This document shows, in pieces, positions 17,913-27,987 of a stretch of DNA of 64,000 nt (positions are counted from its first letter, which is position 1; each line of letters starts with the position of its first letter). Source of the DNA: Pseudomonas sp. ACN8 (GTDB taxonomy: Bacteria > Pseudomonadota > Gammaproteobacteria > Pseudomonadales > Pseudomonadaceae); contig NZ_MRCS01000011.1 in assembly GCF_002303925.1 (NCBI RefSeq), positions 82,248 through 146,247 of the forward strand, given 5' to 3'. Below the pieces are notes generated by a model that saw only the letters and a program-made list of their open reading frames with translations, did no database searches and was not told the origin of the DNA. Made by a program: the position numbers and the translations under genes.

Positions 17913-19412
17913 TCAGAGATGCTCGCCATGGCGGGCCATGATGTGCCGCACCACGCTGTAGTCCTGAAGCGAATCGCTGGACAGGTCTTTGCCGTAGCCC
18001 GAGCGTTTCAGGCCGCCATGGGGCATTTCGCTGACCAGCATGAAATGGCTGTTGATCCAGGTGCAGCCGTACTGCAAGCGCGCCGCGACCTGCATGGCCT
18101 TGTCGAGATTCTGGGTCCAGACCGACGAAGCCAGGCCGTATTCAGAATCGTTGGCCCAGTCCACCGCTTGTTCCAGCTCATCGAAGCGGGTCACGGTGAC
18201 CACCGGCCCGAACACTTCGCGCTGGACGATCTCGTCACTTTGCTTGCAACCGGCGAGCAGGGTCGGCTGGTAATAGAAGCCGGCGCCGGAATGCACCGCC
18301 GCGCCGGTCACCCGCTCGATGTGCGGCTGGCCGAGGGCACGCTCGACAAAACTGGCCACGCGGTCACGCTGGCGGGTGCTGATCAGCGGGCCGATTTCGT
18401 TGTCGGCGTCGCGTTTACCGGCGAAGCGCAGGCTGCTGACCGCCGCGCCGAGCTCGGCCACCAGGCGGTCATGAATCCCGGCCTGGGCATAAATGCGGCA
18501 AGCGGCGGTGCAATCCTGGCCGGCGTTGTAATAGCCGTAGGTGCGTACGCCTTCGACCACGGCCTGAATGTCGGCATCGTTGCAGACGATCACCGGGGCC
18601 TTGCCGCCGAGTTCGAGGTGGGTACGCTTGAGTGTTTTCGATGCGGCCTGAAGAATCTTCTGGCCGGTGACGATATCGCCGGTTAGCGACACCATGCGCA
18701 CTTTTGGATGGCTGACCAAATGGCTGCCAACGCCTTCGCCGCCACCGCAAACGATGTTGATCACACCCCGTGGCAGGATTTCGGCGAGTGCCGGGGCCAG
18801 GGCCAGGATCGACAACGGCGTGTGTTCCGACGGCTTGAACACCAGGGTGTTGCCGGCGGCGAGGGCCGGGGCGATCTTCCACGCGGCCATCATGATCGGG
18901 TAGTTCCACGGCGCGATCGACGCCACGACCCCGATAGGATCGCGCCGGACCATGCTGGTGTAGCCCGGCAGGTATTCGCCGCTGAGCTGGCCGGTCTGGC
19001 AACGCACGGCACCGGCGAAGAAGCGGAACACGTCGACCGTGGCGCTCAAGTCGTCCTGGCGGGCCAGGTGCAGTGGCTTGCCGCAGTTCATGGATTCGAG
19101 GCGGGCCAGCAGGTCGGCGTTTTTTTCGATGGTGTTGGCGATCTCCAGCAGCAGGTTCGAGCGTTGCTGTGGCGTGGTCCGCGACCAGTTGGCAAAGGCG
19201 CGGTGGGCGGCGAGGATGGCGGCTTCGACTTGCTCGGTGCTGGCTTCGGCGATCTGCGTCAGGACTTCGCCGGTGGCCGGGTTGAGGATCGGCTCGACAA
19301 AGCCTTGCCCGGCGACCAGTTCACCATCGATCAACAGTGCGGTGAACAACGGGGTCTGCGCGCCAGCCATTTTTCGGGTTCTCGTTTTTTGTGTGGCTTG
19401 TTGTGTAGACAT
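17913..19412 (-). CDS. Second aminoaldehyde dehydrogenase-like protein
   Basis: Aldehyde dehydrogenase of 499 residues, strongly similar over its whole length to the PatD-like protein at 12083-13507 (same [21 protein letters not shown] block, [25 protein letters not shown] with the catalytic cysteine, and [14 protein letters not shown]). It has about 25 extra N-terminal residues rich in T, K and R. The start at 19412 has GGGAG nine bases upstream; an internal ATG at MAGAQTPL is an alternative. It is the first structural gene after the LysR gene, so the two paralogues bracket the ABC transporter genes. Likely substrate: an omega-aminoaldehyde; exact substrate unknown. Confidence 0.8.
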   Translation of the reverse strand: MSTQQATQKTRTRKMAGAQTPLFTALLIDGELVAGQGFVEPILNPATGEVLTQIAEASTEQVEAAILAAHRAFANWSRTTPQQRSNLLLEIANTIEKNADLLARLESMNCGKPLHLARQDDLSATVDVFRFFAGAVRCQTGQLSGEYLPGYTSMVRRDPIGVVASIAPWNYPIMMAAWKIAPALAAGNTLVFKPSEHTPLSILALAPALAEILPRGVINIVCGGGEGVGSHLVSHPKVRMVSLTGDIVTGQKILQAASKTLKRTHLELGGKAPVIVCNDADIQAVVEGVRTYGYYNAGQDCTAACRIYAQAGIHDRLVAELGAAVSSLRFAGKRDADNEIGPLISTRQRDRVASFVERALGQPHIERVTGAAVHSGAGFYYQPTLLAGCKQSDEIVQREVFGPVVTVTRFDELEQAVDWANDSEYGLASSVWTQNLDKAMQVAARLQYGCTWINSHFMLVSEMPHGGLKRSGYGKDLSSDSLQDYSVVRHIMARHGEHL

Positions 19413-19517
19413 GGCAGCGCTCCCTGTGACTGGGGCCCGGCCGTCTTTATTAGATGCAACAAGACTAGTTCGCGGACCCGAGGACAACAAATACTAAATA
19501 CTGAAGGTGGCGTTCGA

Positions 19518-20432
19518 TTAAATAGATGGCTTGCGCCCGCCGTGGGGTTGTTCGCGAGCGACCGTAAGGAAGGGGTCTACCAGTGCCGGCCGCGCGGTGC
19601 CGCGACGCCAGGCCAGGCCGACATCCAGGGTCTGGCTGAGGTCGGCGATCGGTCGCGCTTCGATGATGTCGCCCTCCAGTGACCACGGGCGATAGGTCAT
19701 GTCGGGCTGGATCGATACGCCCAATCCGGCGGCCACCAGGCTTCGCACCGCTTCGGTCGAAGCTGTGCGCAGGGTGATGCGCGGTTGCAGGGAGGCTGCC
19801 GACCACATGCGCTGGGCGTTGCGGTCCATTTCATCGACGTTCAGTTGAATCAATGGCTCGCGGGCCACGTCGGCGAGGTTGATGCTGTCGTGTTCCAGCA
19901 ACGGGTGCTGGGCCGGCAGCCATAGTCGGTGCGGCGAGTGGGTCAGCACTTCGGTCTGCAAAGCGTGGCGGTCTTCGAGATTGGAGAGGATCAACACGCC
20001 GACATCGATTTCGCCGCTGACCAGCAAATGCTCAATGTACGGGCGCTCATCCTCCATTACGCGGATTTCCACGTTGGGGTAGGCGCGCTGGAAGCGGGTG
20101 AGCAGATCCGCCAGGTAATAACCGGCCACCAGGCTGGTTACACCGACGATCAATTGCCCGGCGACCTGGTCGGTGCTCTGTTGCAGGCTGCGCTTGGCGT
20201 TATCCACGGTAGCCAGGATCAAGTGCGCCTGACGCAGGAATTGATGCCCCTGGTGGGTCAGGGTCATGCCTTTGGCGTGGCGGCTGAACAGGCTGACGCC
20301 GATTTCCTCTTCCAGTTGCTGGATCGCCAGGGTCAACGTCGACTGGGAAATGAACGCGGTTTGCGCGGCGGCCGAAATCGAGCCGGTCTCGGCCACGGCG
20401 ATGAAGTGACGGATCTGACGCAAGGTCATCAT
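19518..20432 (-). CDS. LysR-family transcriptional regulator
   Basis: Regulator of 304 residues. The N-terminal winged HTH is clear (LRQIRHFIAVAETGSISAAAQTAFISQSTLTLAIQQLEEEIGVSLFSRHAKGMTLT, about 3-58), followed by a linker helix and a periplasmic-binding-like effector domain. It is on the same strand and immediately upstream of the dehydrogenase-transporter block, so it probably regulates it in response to a polyamine or amino acid metabolite, though LysR genes are more often divergent from their targets. Two ATG codons are adjacent at the start; either may be used. Confidence 0.85.
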   Translation of the reverse strand: MMTLRQIRHFIAVAETGSISAAAQTAFISQSTLTLAIQQLEEEIGVSLFSRHAKGMTLTHQGHQFLRQAHLILATVDNAKRSLQQSTDQVAGQLIVGVTSLVAGYYLADLLTRFQRAYPNVEIRVMEDERPYIEHLLVSGEIDVGVLILSNLEDRHALQTEVLTHSPHRLWLPAQHPLLEHDSINLADVAREPLIQLNVDEMDRNAQRMWSAASLQPRITLRTASTEAVRSLVAAGLGVSIQPDMTYRPWSLEGDIIEARPIADLSQTLDVGLAWRRGTARPALVDPFLTVAREQPHGGRKPSI

Positions 20433-20543
20433 GGGAAAGCACCCGGTGGGCTGTTTTTATCGATTGGCCAGAGTGTATATCGTTTTTTCTGATAGTCAGG
20501 TTCGAGCGGCAATACGCGCAATGCAACATCTGGAAGCACTCTC

Positions 20544-20560
20544 GCCCACGGGGCGTGGGC
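20544..20560. promoter_or_regulatory. GC-rich hairpin upstream of the TerB-family gene
   Basis: GCCCACG-GGG-CGTGGGC, a perfect seven-base stem with a three-base loop, between the divergent LysR and TerB-family genes. It has no clear T-tract directly next to it. Role unknown; it could be an operator or transcript structure. Confidence 0.35.
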
Positions 20561-20618
20561 ACTTTCGTTTTAGGCTGGTGGTCCTGGTTTAAGGTTAAAC
20601 GTCTTGTGGAGGCGGTAA

Positions 20619-21311
20619 ATGAACACCCGTGGATTGCTCGATCAACTACTCAAGTCCGGCCAGGACCTGTTGCAGAACAAGGCCGGCAGCTCACAGCAAA
20701 AGGGCGCGAGCGGTGGCAACGGTGCCCTCGGCAGTTTGCTTTCCGGCGCGAGTGGCGGGGCATTGGCGGCCGGCGCCATGGGCTTGCTGCTCGGCAGCAA
20801 AAAGGCCCGTAAAGTCGGGGGCAAGGTCGCGGTCTACGGCGGTCTCGCCGCGTTGGGCGTACTGGCTTATAAAGCCTACGGCAACTGGCAAGCGCAGCAG
20901 GGCGGCGCGGCCGGTACGGAACCGCAAACCCTGGACCGCGTGCCGGCCGCGCAAGTCGAGCTGCACAGTCAGGCGATTCTCAAGGCGCTGGTGGCCGCGG
21001 CCAAGGCTGACGGCCATGTCGATGAGCGCGAGCGTGCCTTGATCGAAGGTGAATTCACCCGCCTCGACAGCGACCAGGAGCTGCAACACTGGCTGCACGC
21101 CGAGCTCAACAAGCCGCTGGACCCGAGCGATGTCGCCCGCGCCGCCCGCTCCCCGGAAATCGCCGCCGAGATGTACATCGCCAGCGTGATGATGGTGGAC
21201 GAGGAAAACTTCATGGAGAAGGCCTACCTCGATGAGCTGGCGCGCCAGCTCAAGCTCGAGCCGGGGTTGAAAGCCGAGCTGGAGAAGCAGGTTCGCCAGG
21301 CTTCCCTGTAA
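20619..21311 (+). CDS. TerB-family (DUF533/YebE-like) membrane protein
   Basis: Protein of 230 residues. The N-terminal third is Gly/Ser/Ala-rich (about 20-90) and contains a probable membrane segment (VAVYGGLAALGVLAYKAYG). The C-terminal half is an acidic all-helical TerB-like domain: AILKALVAAAKADGHVDERERALIEGEFTRL and AAEMYIASVMMVDEENFMEKAYLDELARQLKLEPGLKAELEKQV. A ribosome site GGAGG precedes the ATG. This matches the YebE/DUF533 family of inner-membrane proteins of unclear function; tellurite resistance is not implied. It stands alone between the LysR gene and the wsp operon. Confidence 0.82.
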   Translation: MNTRGLLDQLLKSGQDLLQNKAGSSQQKGASGGNGALGSLLSGASGGALAAGAMGLLLGSKKARKVGGKVAVYGGLAALGVLAYKAYGNWQAQQGGAAGTEPQTLDRVPAAQVELHSQAILKALVAAAKADGHVDERERALIEGEFTRLDSDQELQHWLHAELNKPLDPSDVARAARSPEIAAEMYIASVMMVDEENFMEKAYLDELARQLKLEPGLKAELEKQVRQASL

Positions 21312-21324
21312 ACCTTCAATCCGT

Positions 21325-21386
21325 TATCGCGAGCAAGCTCGCTCCCACAAAGAAGTCAAATGTGGGAGCGAGCCTGCTCGCGATGG
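21325..21386. repeat. REP doublet, GAGCGAGC type, short spacer
   Basis: Head-to-head REPs (ATCGCGAGCAAGCTCGCTCCCACA and its reverse) with about 13 bases between, downstream of the TerB-family gene. Confidence 0.9.
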
Positions 21387-21562
21387 CGTTTTCAGCCGCC
21401 CCACCGCCCCAATGGCCATTGCACGGCCCCTTTCTGCCCAATCACCCCTGGCACCCATCCCCTCCATTAGCGGACAGTCCCAACCCTGAGCCCATCCCGC
21501 CTTTTTTCAACGGGATGCGAAGTGGCGCGCATCCGTCTTATAAATGAAACACCGCCCTCGGC

Positions 21563-21568
21563 TATACT
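21563..21568 (+). promoter_or_regulatory. Possible -10 element (TATACT) of the wsp operon
   Basis: TATACT lies 33 bases before the wspA start. No good -35 hexamer is visible at 17 bases, so assignment is tentative. Confidence 0.35.
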
Positions 21569-21601
21569 CCCCGCATTTCGAATCAGGCCCGAGGATTGAC
21601 T

Positions 21602-23224
21602 GTGAAGAACTGGACGTTGCGCCAACGCATTTTGGCGAGCTTTGCGGTGATTATCACCATCATGTTGCTGATGGTGGTCGTGTCGTATTCCCGTTTATTG
21701 TCGATTGAGTCCAGTGAGAGCGTTGTGCGCTCGGACAGTGTTCCCGGGATTCACTACAGCTCCCTGATTCGCGGTGCCTGGGTCGATGATTACGTGCTGA
21801 CCCAGCAACTGGTCGGGCTGGGGGGTGGTCGAGGCCTGACCCAGGCTGACAAGGAGATGTACCAGGGTATTGAGGAACGGCTGCAACGCGCGATGGCCAG
21901 CTACCAGGGCACCATCTTCGAGAAAGATGATCAGGCAAGGTTCGAGGCGTTTGAAAAGCTGCACGATCAATATGACAAGCTGCTCGAAGAGGTGCTCGAT
22001 GCCTACCAGCAAAAGGACTTCGAACAGGCCCGTCGCATCCTCGCCGAACAGATGACCCCGGCATGGGCTGCCGGCCGCAAACAGCTGGATGAACTCATTG
22101 AGTTCAACAGGGAGGCGGCTGAGGCGGCCACTGACTCGATCATTTCATCGGTAGCGATGGCGAAGCTGATCATGGTCATTTCGTTGCTGGTCGCAGTCAT
22201 TAGTGCCGGGTTGTGTGGTCTTTTGTTGATGCGCGCGATCATGGCGCCGATGAACCGCATCGTGAGAATCCTCGAAATCATGCGCACTGGCGACCTCAGC
22301 AGCCGCCTGAATCTGGAGCGCAAGGACGAATTCGGCGCGGTAGAGACCGGTTTCAACGACATGATGACCGAGCTCACTTCTCTGGTGTCCCAGGCCCAGC
22401 GGTCGTCGGTGCAGGTGACTACGTCGGTGACCGAGATCGCCGCGACATCCAAGCAGCAACAAGCCACCGCCACCGAAACTGCCGCCACCACCACGGAAAT
22501 CGGCGCGACCTCCCGTGAGATCGCCGCCACTTCCCGGGATCTGGTGCGCACCATGACCGAGGTCTCCACCGCCGCCGATCAGGCTTCAGTGGCCGCCGGC
22601 TCCGGACAACAGGGCCTGGCGCGCATGGAGGAAACCATGCACTCGGTGATGGGCGCGGCCGATCTGGTCAACGCCAAGCTGGCGATCCTCAACGAGAAGG
22701 CCGGCAACATCAATCAGGTGGTGGTGACCATCGTCAAGGTTGCCGACCAGACCAACCTGTTGTCGCTCAACGCCGCCATCGAGGCCGAGAAGGCCGGGGA
22801 ATACGGACGCGGTTTTGCCGTGGTCGCCACCGAAGTGCGGCGTCTGGCGGACCAGACGGCGGTGGCCACCTACGACATCGAACAAATGGTGCGCGAGATC
22901 CAGTCGGCGGTGTCGGCCGGGGTGATGGGCATGGACAAGTTCTCTGAAGAAGTGCGCCGCGGCATGTCCGAGGTGCAGCAAATCGGCGAGCAGTTGTCGC
23001 AGATCATCCATCAGGTTCAGGCGTTGGCGCCGCGGGTGTTGATGGTCAACGAAGGCATGCAGGCCCAGGCCACGGGCGCGGAGCAGATCAACCATGCGCT
23101 GGTGCAGTTGGGCGATGCCAGCAGCCAGACGGTCGAGTCTCTGCGCCAGGCCAGTTTCGCCATCGATGAGCTGAGCCAGGTGGCCGTCGGGCTGCGCAGC
23201 GGCGTTTCGCGATTCAAAGTCTGA
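21602..23224 (+). CDS. wspA: Wsp methyl-accepting chemotaxis receptor
   Basis: Membrane receptor of 540 residues that senses surface contact and controls the WspE kinase. TM1 lies near 8-28, a four-helix-type periplasmic domain follows, TM2 is near 186-208, then HAMP and a long cytoplasmic coiled coil. The signalling tip is recognisable ([41 protein letters not shown]). The GTG at 21602 is preferred because GAGG lies seven bases upstream; a TTG six bases earlier is too close to that site. Its stop overlaps wspB by one base (TGATG). Gene content and order downstream match wspABCDEFR exactly. Confidence 0.93.
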   Translation: MKNWTLRQRILASFAVIITIMLLMVVVSYSRLLSIESSESVVRSDSVPGIHYSSLIRGAWVDDYVLTQQLVGLGGGRGLTQADKEMYQGIEERLQRAMASYQGTIFEKDDQARFEAFEKLHDQYDKLLEEVLDAYQQKDFEQARRILAEQMTPAWAAGRKQLDELIEFNREAAEAATDSIISSVAMAKLIMVISLLVAVISAGLCGLLLMRAIMAPMNRIVRILEIMRTGDLSSRLNLERKDEFGAVETGFNDMMTELTSLVSQAQRSSVQVTTSVTEIAATSKQQQATATETAATTTEIGATSREIAATSRDLVRTMTEVSTAADQASVAAGSGQQGLARMEETMHSVMGAADLVNAKLAILNEKAGNINQVVVTIVKVADQTNLLSLNAAIEAEKAGEYGRGFAVVATEVRRLADQTAVATYDIEQMVREIQSAVSAGVMGMDKFSEEVRRGMSEVQQIGEQLSQIIHQVQALAPRVLMVNEGMQAQATGAEQINHALVQLGDASSQTVESLRQASFAIDELSQVAVGLRSGVSRFKV

Positions 23225-23760
23225 TGAGCGAAATCACGGCCAAACGCTCTGTCGTGACGCAGGCGCTGCATGCCTTGTTTCTGGTGTTTCGCATCGGCAA
23301 CGAGCGCTATGCCTTGAAGGCTGTCGAAGTGGCTGAAGTGTTGCCGCGTCTGCCCTTGAAGCCCATCCCCCATGCCCCCGCCTGGGTCGCCGGGGTGTTC
23401 GCCTATCGGGGCACCGTAGTGCCGGTGATCGACTTGAGCGCACTGACCTTTGGTACGCCTGCACAGGCCCGTACCAGCACGCGACTGGTGCTGGTCAACT
23501 ATCACCCGGATGAATCCTCCGAGTCGCAGCTACTCGGGTTGATTCTGGAACAGGCGACTGACACCTTGCGCTGCGATCCGGCGGATTTTCAGCCCTACGG
23601 CCTGGACAATCGCCAGACGCCTTACCTCGGGCCCGTCCGCAAGGACGAACAGGGTTTGCTGCAATGGGTACGGGTCGGCGATCTGCTGGACGATCAGGTG
23701 CGCGCCTTGTTGTTTCCCTCGCCGCCAATGGATCCGGCGCTGCTGCAGGAGCGGCCATGA
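23224..23760 (+). CDS. wspB: CheW-like scaffold WspB
   Basis: CheW-domain adaptor of 178 residues that links the WspA receptor to the WspE kinase. Visible features are FLVFRIGNERYALKAVEVAEVLPRLPLKPIPHAPAWVAGVFAYRGTVVPVIDLS, the standard CheW beta-barrel signature. Start and stop both overlap neighbours (TGATG with wspA, ATGA with wspC), showing tight translational coupling. It is one of two CheW proteins in the operon; WspB and WspD differ in length and N-terminus, so they are not simple duplicates. Confidence 0.92.
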   Translation: MSEITAKRSVVTQALHALFLVFRIGNERYALKAVEVAEVLPRLPLKPIPHAPAWVAGVFAYRGTVVPVIDLSALTFGTPAQARTSTRLVLVNYHPDESSESQLLGLILEQATDTLRCDPADFQPYGLDNRQTPYLGPVRKDEQGLLQWVRVGDLLDDQVRALLFPSPPMDPALLQERP

Positions 23761-25034
23761 ACAGCGACCAGCGTTTTTTCGACTTCCTCAAGGAAACTAT
23801 CGGACTGGACGTAACCTCGGTAGGGCCTGCGATCATCGAGCGAGCGGTGCGCCAGCGCAGCATCGTTTCGCAAGCAGTGTCGGCCGATGAATATTGGCGC
23901 ACCCTGCAGGGCTCGCGGGACGAGCAGCAGGCATTGATCGAAGCGGTGATCGTTCCGGAAACCTGGTTCTACCGCTATCCGGAATCCTTCGTCACCCTGG
24001 CGAAACTGGCGGGCAAGCGTCTGGCCGAGATCAACAACCTGCGCGCACTGCGAATTCTCAGCCTGCCGTGCTCCACCGGCGAAGAACCGTACTCGATCGC
24101 CATGGCGTTGCTCGATGCCGGGCTCAAACCGCACCAGTTCAAGGTCGATGGCCTGGACGTCAGCCCGTTGTCAGTGGAAAAAGCCCGGCGGGCGTTGTAC
24201 GGCAAGAATTCCTTTCGGGGTGACGAGATTGCGTTTCGCGACCGTCATTTCATCGTCGAAGGCGAGAGCTATCGCCTCGATCAGCGGGTGCTCGAGCAAG
24301 TGCGACTGCAGGTCGGCAACCTGCTGGACCCGGCCTTGCTGGCCGGTGAGCCGCCCTTCGATTTCGTGTTTTGTCGCAACCTGCTGATCTATTTCGACCA
24401 GCCGACCCAGAAGCAAGTCTTCGAAGTGCTCAAGTGCCTGACCCACGTTGACGGCGTGCTGTTTATCGGACCGGCCGAAGGCAGTCTGCTGGGGCGTTTG
24501 GGGATGCGTTCGATCGGTATCGCGCAGTCCTTTGCGTTCAGTCGACAGGGGGCTGCGGACCCTGACCCCTTGCCGGCGTTCGTTCCAGCGCCGTTGCCAG
24601 TGCCGCAACCGCTGCGCAATCCACCGCCTGCGCCAGTGCGCAGCCGTTCGTTTGCCCAGGTTGCGCCGCTGCGGCCTGCGCCTGCAACCTCCGGCCCCGG
24701 CTCCGACACTGCCGCGCTGCTGGCCAATATCGCCGTGCTGGCCGATGAAGGCAAAAGCGCCGAGGCGCGAGCGGCGTGTGAAAGCTACTTGCGCAGCCAT
24801 GAGCCGGTGGCCCAGGTCTTTTATTGGCTGGGACTGCTCAGCGATGTGGCCGGCAATACCCTTGAAGCCCAGGGTTTTTACCGCAAGGCGTTGTACCTCG
24901 AACCGCAACATCCCGAAGCGTTGATGCACCTGGCCGGTTTGCTGCAGGCCCAGGGCGACGCGATGGGAGCCAGACGATTACAGGAGCGTGCCGCCCGCAG
25001 CGCACGCGCCGCCGACAGTGAGCGTAAACGATGA
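23757..25034 (+). CDS. wspC: CheR-type methyltransferase with TPR repeats, WspC
   Basis: Receptor methyltransferase of 425 residues predicted to methylate glutamates of WspA and so raise signalling. The CheR N-terminal helical part (about 1-80) is followed by the SAM-binding domain with LRILSLPCSTGEEPYSIAMAL and the FDFVFCRNLLIYFD block. A proline-rich linker (about 265-330) leads to two or three TPR-like repeats (about 335-425: ALLANIAVLADEGKSAEARAACESYL, VFYWLGLLSDVAGNTLEAQGFYRKAL). The start at 23757 overlaps the wspB stop (ATGA); in-frame codons farther upstream lie inside wspB. Confidence 0.92.
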   Translation: MNSDQRFFDFLKETIGLDVTSVGPAIIERAVRQRSIVSQAVSADEYWRTLQGSRDEQQALIEAVIVPETWFYRYPESFVTLAKLAGKRLAEINNLRALRILSLPCSTGEEPYSIAMALLDAGLKPHQFKVDGLDVSPLSVEKARRALYGKNSFRGDEIAFRDRHFIVEGESYRLDQRVLEQVRLQVGNLLDPALLAGEPPFDFVFCRNLLIYFDQPTQKQVFEVLKCLTHVDGVLFIGPAEGSLLGRLGMRSIGIAQSFAFSRQGAADPDPLPAFVPAPLPVPQPLRNPPPAPVRSRSFAQVAPLRPAPATSGPGSDTAALLANIAVLADEGKSAEARAACESYLRSHEPVAQVFYWLGLLSDVAGNTLEAQGFYRKALYLEPQHPEALMHLAGLLQAQGDAMGARRLQERAARSARAADSERKR

Positions 25035-25711
25035 TCGCCTCCGACACCTTCAGCGTCACCCGGGATGCCCAGGCCATCGACGATTGCTGGAATCGCATCG
25101 GTATCCACGGCGACAAGTCCTGCCCACTGCTCGGCGAGCATATTCATTGCCGCAATTGTGCTGTGTATTCGGCGGCCGCCACACGCTTGCTCGATCGCTA
25201 TGCGTTGCAGCAGGAAGACCGCGGGACCGTGTCCGTCACGGTCGAGAGCGAGGTGAAAACCCGCTCGCTGTTGATGTTCCGTCTGGGTGAAGAGTGGCTG
25301 GGGCTCGCGACCCGTAGCCTGGTCGAGGTGGCGCCGCTGCAAGCGATTCACTCTTTGCCGCATCAACGTTCCCGGGCCTTGCTCGGCGTGGCGAATGTGC
25401 GCGGCGCACTGGTCGCCTGTCTGTCGCTGGTGGAACTGCTCGGGCTCGACGGCGCCAGCAGCATGGCCACCGGTGCACGGGTCATGCCGCGCATGCTGAT
25501 CATCGCGGCCCACGGCGGGCCGGTGGTGGTGCCGGTGGACGAAGTCGACGGGATTCACGCCATCGACGAGCGCACCCTCGATGCCGCATCGCGCTCGGGT
25601 GCTCAGGCCAGCGCCAAATACACCCGTGGCGTGTTGCAATTCAAAGGTCGCAGCCTGCGTTGGCTGGATGAAGAACAGCTGCTGTCCGCCGTGACCCGGA
25701 GCCTCACATGA
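25031..25711 (+). CDS. wspD: CheW-like scaffold WspD
   Basis: Second CheW adaptor, 226 residues. Residues 1-70 form an N-terminal extension with four cysteines (CWNRIGIHGDKSCPLLGEHIHCRNCAVYSAA), a potential metal-binding cluster seen in WspD-type proteins. The CheW domain (about 78-220) contains LMFRLGEEWLGLATRSLVEVAPLQAIHSLPHQRSRALLGVANVRGALVACLSLVELL. It overlaps both wspC and wspE by four bases. The cysteine pattern is what is seen; metal binding is inference. Confidence 0.92.
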   Translation: MIASDTFSVTRDAQAIDDCWNRIGIHGDKSCPLLGEHIHCRNCAVYSAAATRLLDRYALQQEDRGTVSVTVESEVKTRSLLMFRLGEEWLGLATRSLVEVAPLQAIHSLPHQRSRALLGVANVRGALVACLSLVELLGLDGASSMATGARVMPRMLIIAAHGGPVVVPVDEVDGIHAIDERTLDAASRSGAQASAKYTRGVLQFKGRSLRWLDEEQLLSAVTRSLT

Positions 25712-27987
25712 CCCCCGAGCAAATGCGCGACGCCTCTCTGCTGGAGCTGTTCAGCCTGGAGGCCGAAGCCCAGACCCAGGTCTTGAGCGCCGGCCTGCTG
25801 GCGCTTGAACGCGACCCGACCCAGGCCGATCAACTTGAATCGTGCATGCGTGCCGCGCACTCGCTCAAGGGTGCGGCGCGGATCGTCGGTGTCGACGCCG
25901 GGGTCAGCGTCTCCCATGTGATGGAAGATTGCCTGGTCAGTGCCCAGGAAGGCCGCCTGTTGCTGCGCCCCGAGCACATCGATGCGTTGCTGCAAGGCAC
26001 CGATTTGCTGATGCGCATCGCCACGCCGAACAGCACGCCGGGGGCCGCGGACATCGACGCCTATGTGGTATTGATGGCGCGGTTGCTGGACCCAGCGGCC
26101 TTCCTGGTTGCGGCTGTTGCACCGGTGATGGCCGAGCTACAACTCGAGGCACCCGCGCCCAAGGTCGAGCCGCCGGCGCCTGCAGTCGAACCGCCATCGG
26201 CGCCAGCCCCAAGCAAGTCCAAGCGCACCACCGAAAACGGCGAACGTGTACTGCGTGTCACCGCCGAGCGCCTGAACAGCCTGCTCGATCTGTCGAGTAA
26301 ATCCCTGGTGGAAACCCTGCGGCTCAAACCGCACCTGGCGACCATGCAGCGACTCAAGCGCATGCAGAGCAACAGCCTGCGCGCACTGGAGAATCTCAAT
26401 GTGCATCTCAAGGATCACGTCTTGAGCCTGGAGGCTCAGGAGACCCTTGAGGATGCGCGACGATTGCTCGCGCAATCCCAGCAACTGCTCATGGAAAAGA
26501 ACGCCGAACTCGATGAGTTCGCCTGGCATGCCAGCCAGCGGGCACAGGTGTTGTACGACACGGCGTTGGCCTGTCGCATGCGGCCGTTTGCAGATGTGCT
26601 GACCGGGCAGGTGCGGATGGTCCGGGATCTGGGGCGCGATCTGGGCAAACAGGTGCGGCTGGAAATTGAAGGCGAAAAAACCCAGGTCGATCGCGACGTA
26701 CTGGAAAAGCTCGAAGCACCGCTGACTCACCTGTTGCGCAATGCGGTCGACCACGGCATCGAAACCCCGGAGCAGCGCCTGCTGGCGGGCAAGCCGGCTG
26801 AAGGTTTGATTCGACTGCGCGCTTCTCATCAGGCCGGTTTGCTGGTGCTCGAATTGAGCGATGACGGCAACGGCGTGGACCTGGAAAAGGTCCGTCGCAG
26901 CATTGTTGAACGAAGTTTGTCGCCCGCGCAAACCGCTGCTCAGTTGAGTGAAGAGGAGTTGCTGACGTTCCTGTTCCTGCCCGGTTTCAGTCTGCGCGAC
27001 ACAGTCACCGAGGTGTCCGGTCGCGGCGTCGGCCTGGATGCGGTGCAGCACATGGTCCGGCAGTTGCGCGGCGCGGTGGTGCTGGAGCAGGCGGCGGGCG
27101 AGGGCAGTCGTTTCCACCTTGAGGTACCGCTGACCCTGTCGGTGGTGCGCAGCCTCGTGGTGGACGTCGGCGACGAAGCCTATGCCTTCCCGCTGGCCCA
27201 TATCGAGCGTATGTGCGACCTGGAGCCGGCGGATATCGTGCAGGTCGAAGGCCGCCAGCATTTCTGGCACGAAGGCCGGCATGTCGGCCTGGTGGCGGCC
27301 AGTCAGTTGCTGCAACGTCCGGCCAGCCAGAACAGCGGGCAAACCCTGAAAGTCGTGGTGATTCGCGAGCGCGATGCGATCTACGGGGTGGCGGTGGAAC
27401 GGTTTATCGGTGAGCGCACCTTGGTGGTGCTGCCGCTGGATGAGCGTCTGGGCAAGGTGCAGGACATTTCCGCCGGGGCCCTGCTCGACGACGGTTCGGT
27501 GGTGCTGATCGTCGATGTCGAAGACATGCTGCGTTCGGTGGAGAAATTGCTCAATACCGGGCGTCTGGAGCGTATTGCCCGTCACAGCAATCAGATGGTC
27601 GAGGCGGTCCGCAAACGGATTCTGGTGGTGGATGATTCCCTGACCGTGCGAGAGTTGCAGCGCAAACTGTTGCTCAATCGCGGCTATGACGTGGCGGTTG
27701 CGGTGGACGGCATGGACGGCTGGAACGCGCTGCGTTCGGAGGATTTCGACCTGCTGATTACCGACATTGATATGCCGCGCATGGACGGCATCGAACTGGT
27801 CACGCTGCTGCGTCGGGACAATCGACTGCAATCGCTGCCGGTGATGGTGGTGTCCTACAAGGATCGTGAAGAGGACCGGCGCCGTGGACTGGATGCCGGG
27901 GCCGACTATTATCTAGCCAAGGCCAGTTTTCATGACGACGCCTTGCTCGATGCAGTGGTCGAGCTCATCGGAGGAGCACGAGCATGA
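25708..27987 (+). CDS. wspE: Hybrid CheA-type kinase/response regulator WspE
   Basis: Kinase of 759 residues that phosphorylates WspR and WspF. Domains in order: Hpt with the phospho-accepting histidine in AAHSLKGAAR (H51); a Pro/Ala linker (about 140-180); dimerisation; the ATPase domain with LRNAVDHGIETPEQR and LSDDGNGVDLEKVR; a CheW-like regulatory domain (about 475-610); and a C-terminal receiver (about 630-759) with VVDDS and the phospho-accepting aspartate of LLITDIDMPRMDG near 686. All catalytic motifs are intact. It overlaps wspD and wspF by four bases each. Confidence 0.94.
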   Translation: MTPEQMRDASLLELFSLEAEAQTQVLSAGLLALERDPTQADQLESCMRAAHSLKGAARIVGVDAGVSVSHVMEDCLVSAQEGRLLLRPEHIDALLQGTDLLMRIATPNSTPGAADIDAYVVLMARLLDPAAFLVAAVAPVMAELQLEAPAPKVEPPAPAVEPPSAPAPSKSKRTTENGERVLRVTAERLNSLLDLSSKSLVETLRLKPHLATMQRLKRMQSNSLRALENLNVHLKDHVLSLEAQETLEDARRLLAQSQQLLMEKNAELDEFAWHASQRAQVLYDTALACRMRPFADVLTGQVRMVRDLGRDLGKQVRLEIEGEKTQVDRDVLEKLEAPLTHLLRNAVDHGIETPEQRLLAGKPAEGLIRLRASHQAGLLVLELSDDGNGVDLEKVRRSIVERSLSPAQTAAQLSEEELLTFLFLPGFSLRDTVTEVSGRGVGLDAVQHMVRQLRGAVVLEQAAGEGSRFHLEVPLTLSVVRSLVVDVGDEAYAFPLAHIERMCDLEPADIVQVEGRQHFWHEGRHVGLVAASQLLQRPASQNSGQTLKVVVIRERDAIYGVAVERFIGERTLVVLPLDERLGKVQDISAGALLDDGSVVLIVDVEDMLRSVEKLLNTGRLERIARHSNQMVEAVRKRILVVDDSLTVRELQRKLLLNRGYDVAVAVDGMDGWNALRSEDFDLLITDIDMPRMDGIELVTLLRRDNRLQSLPVMVVSYKDREEDRRRGLDAGADYYLAKASFHDDALLDAVVELIGGARA

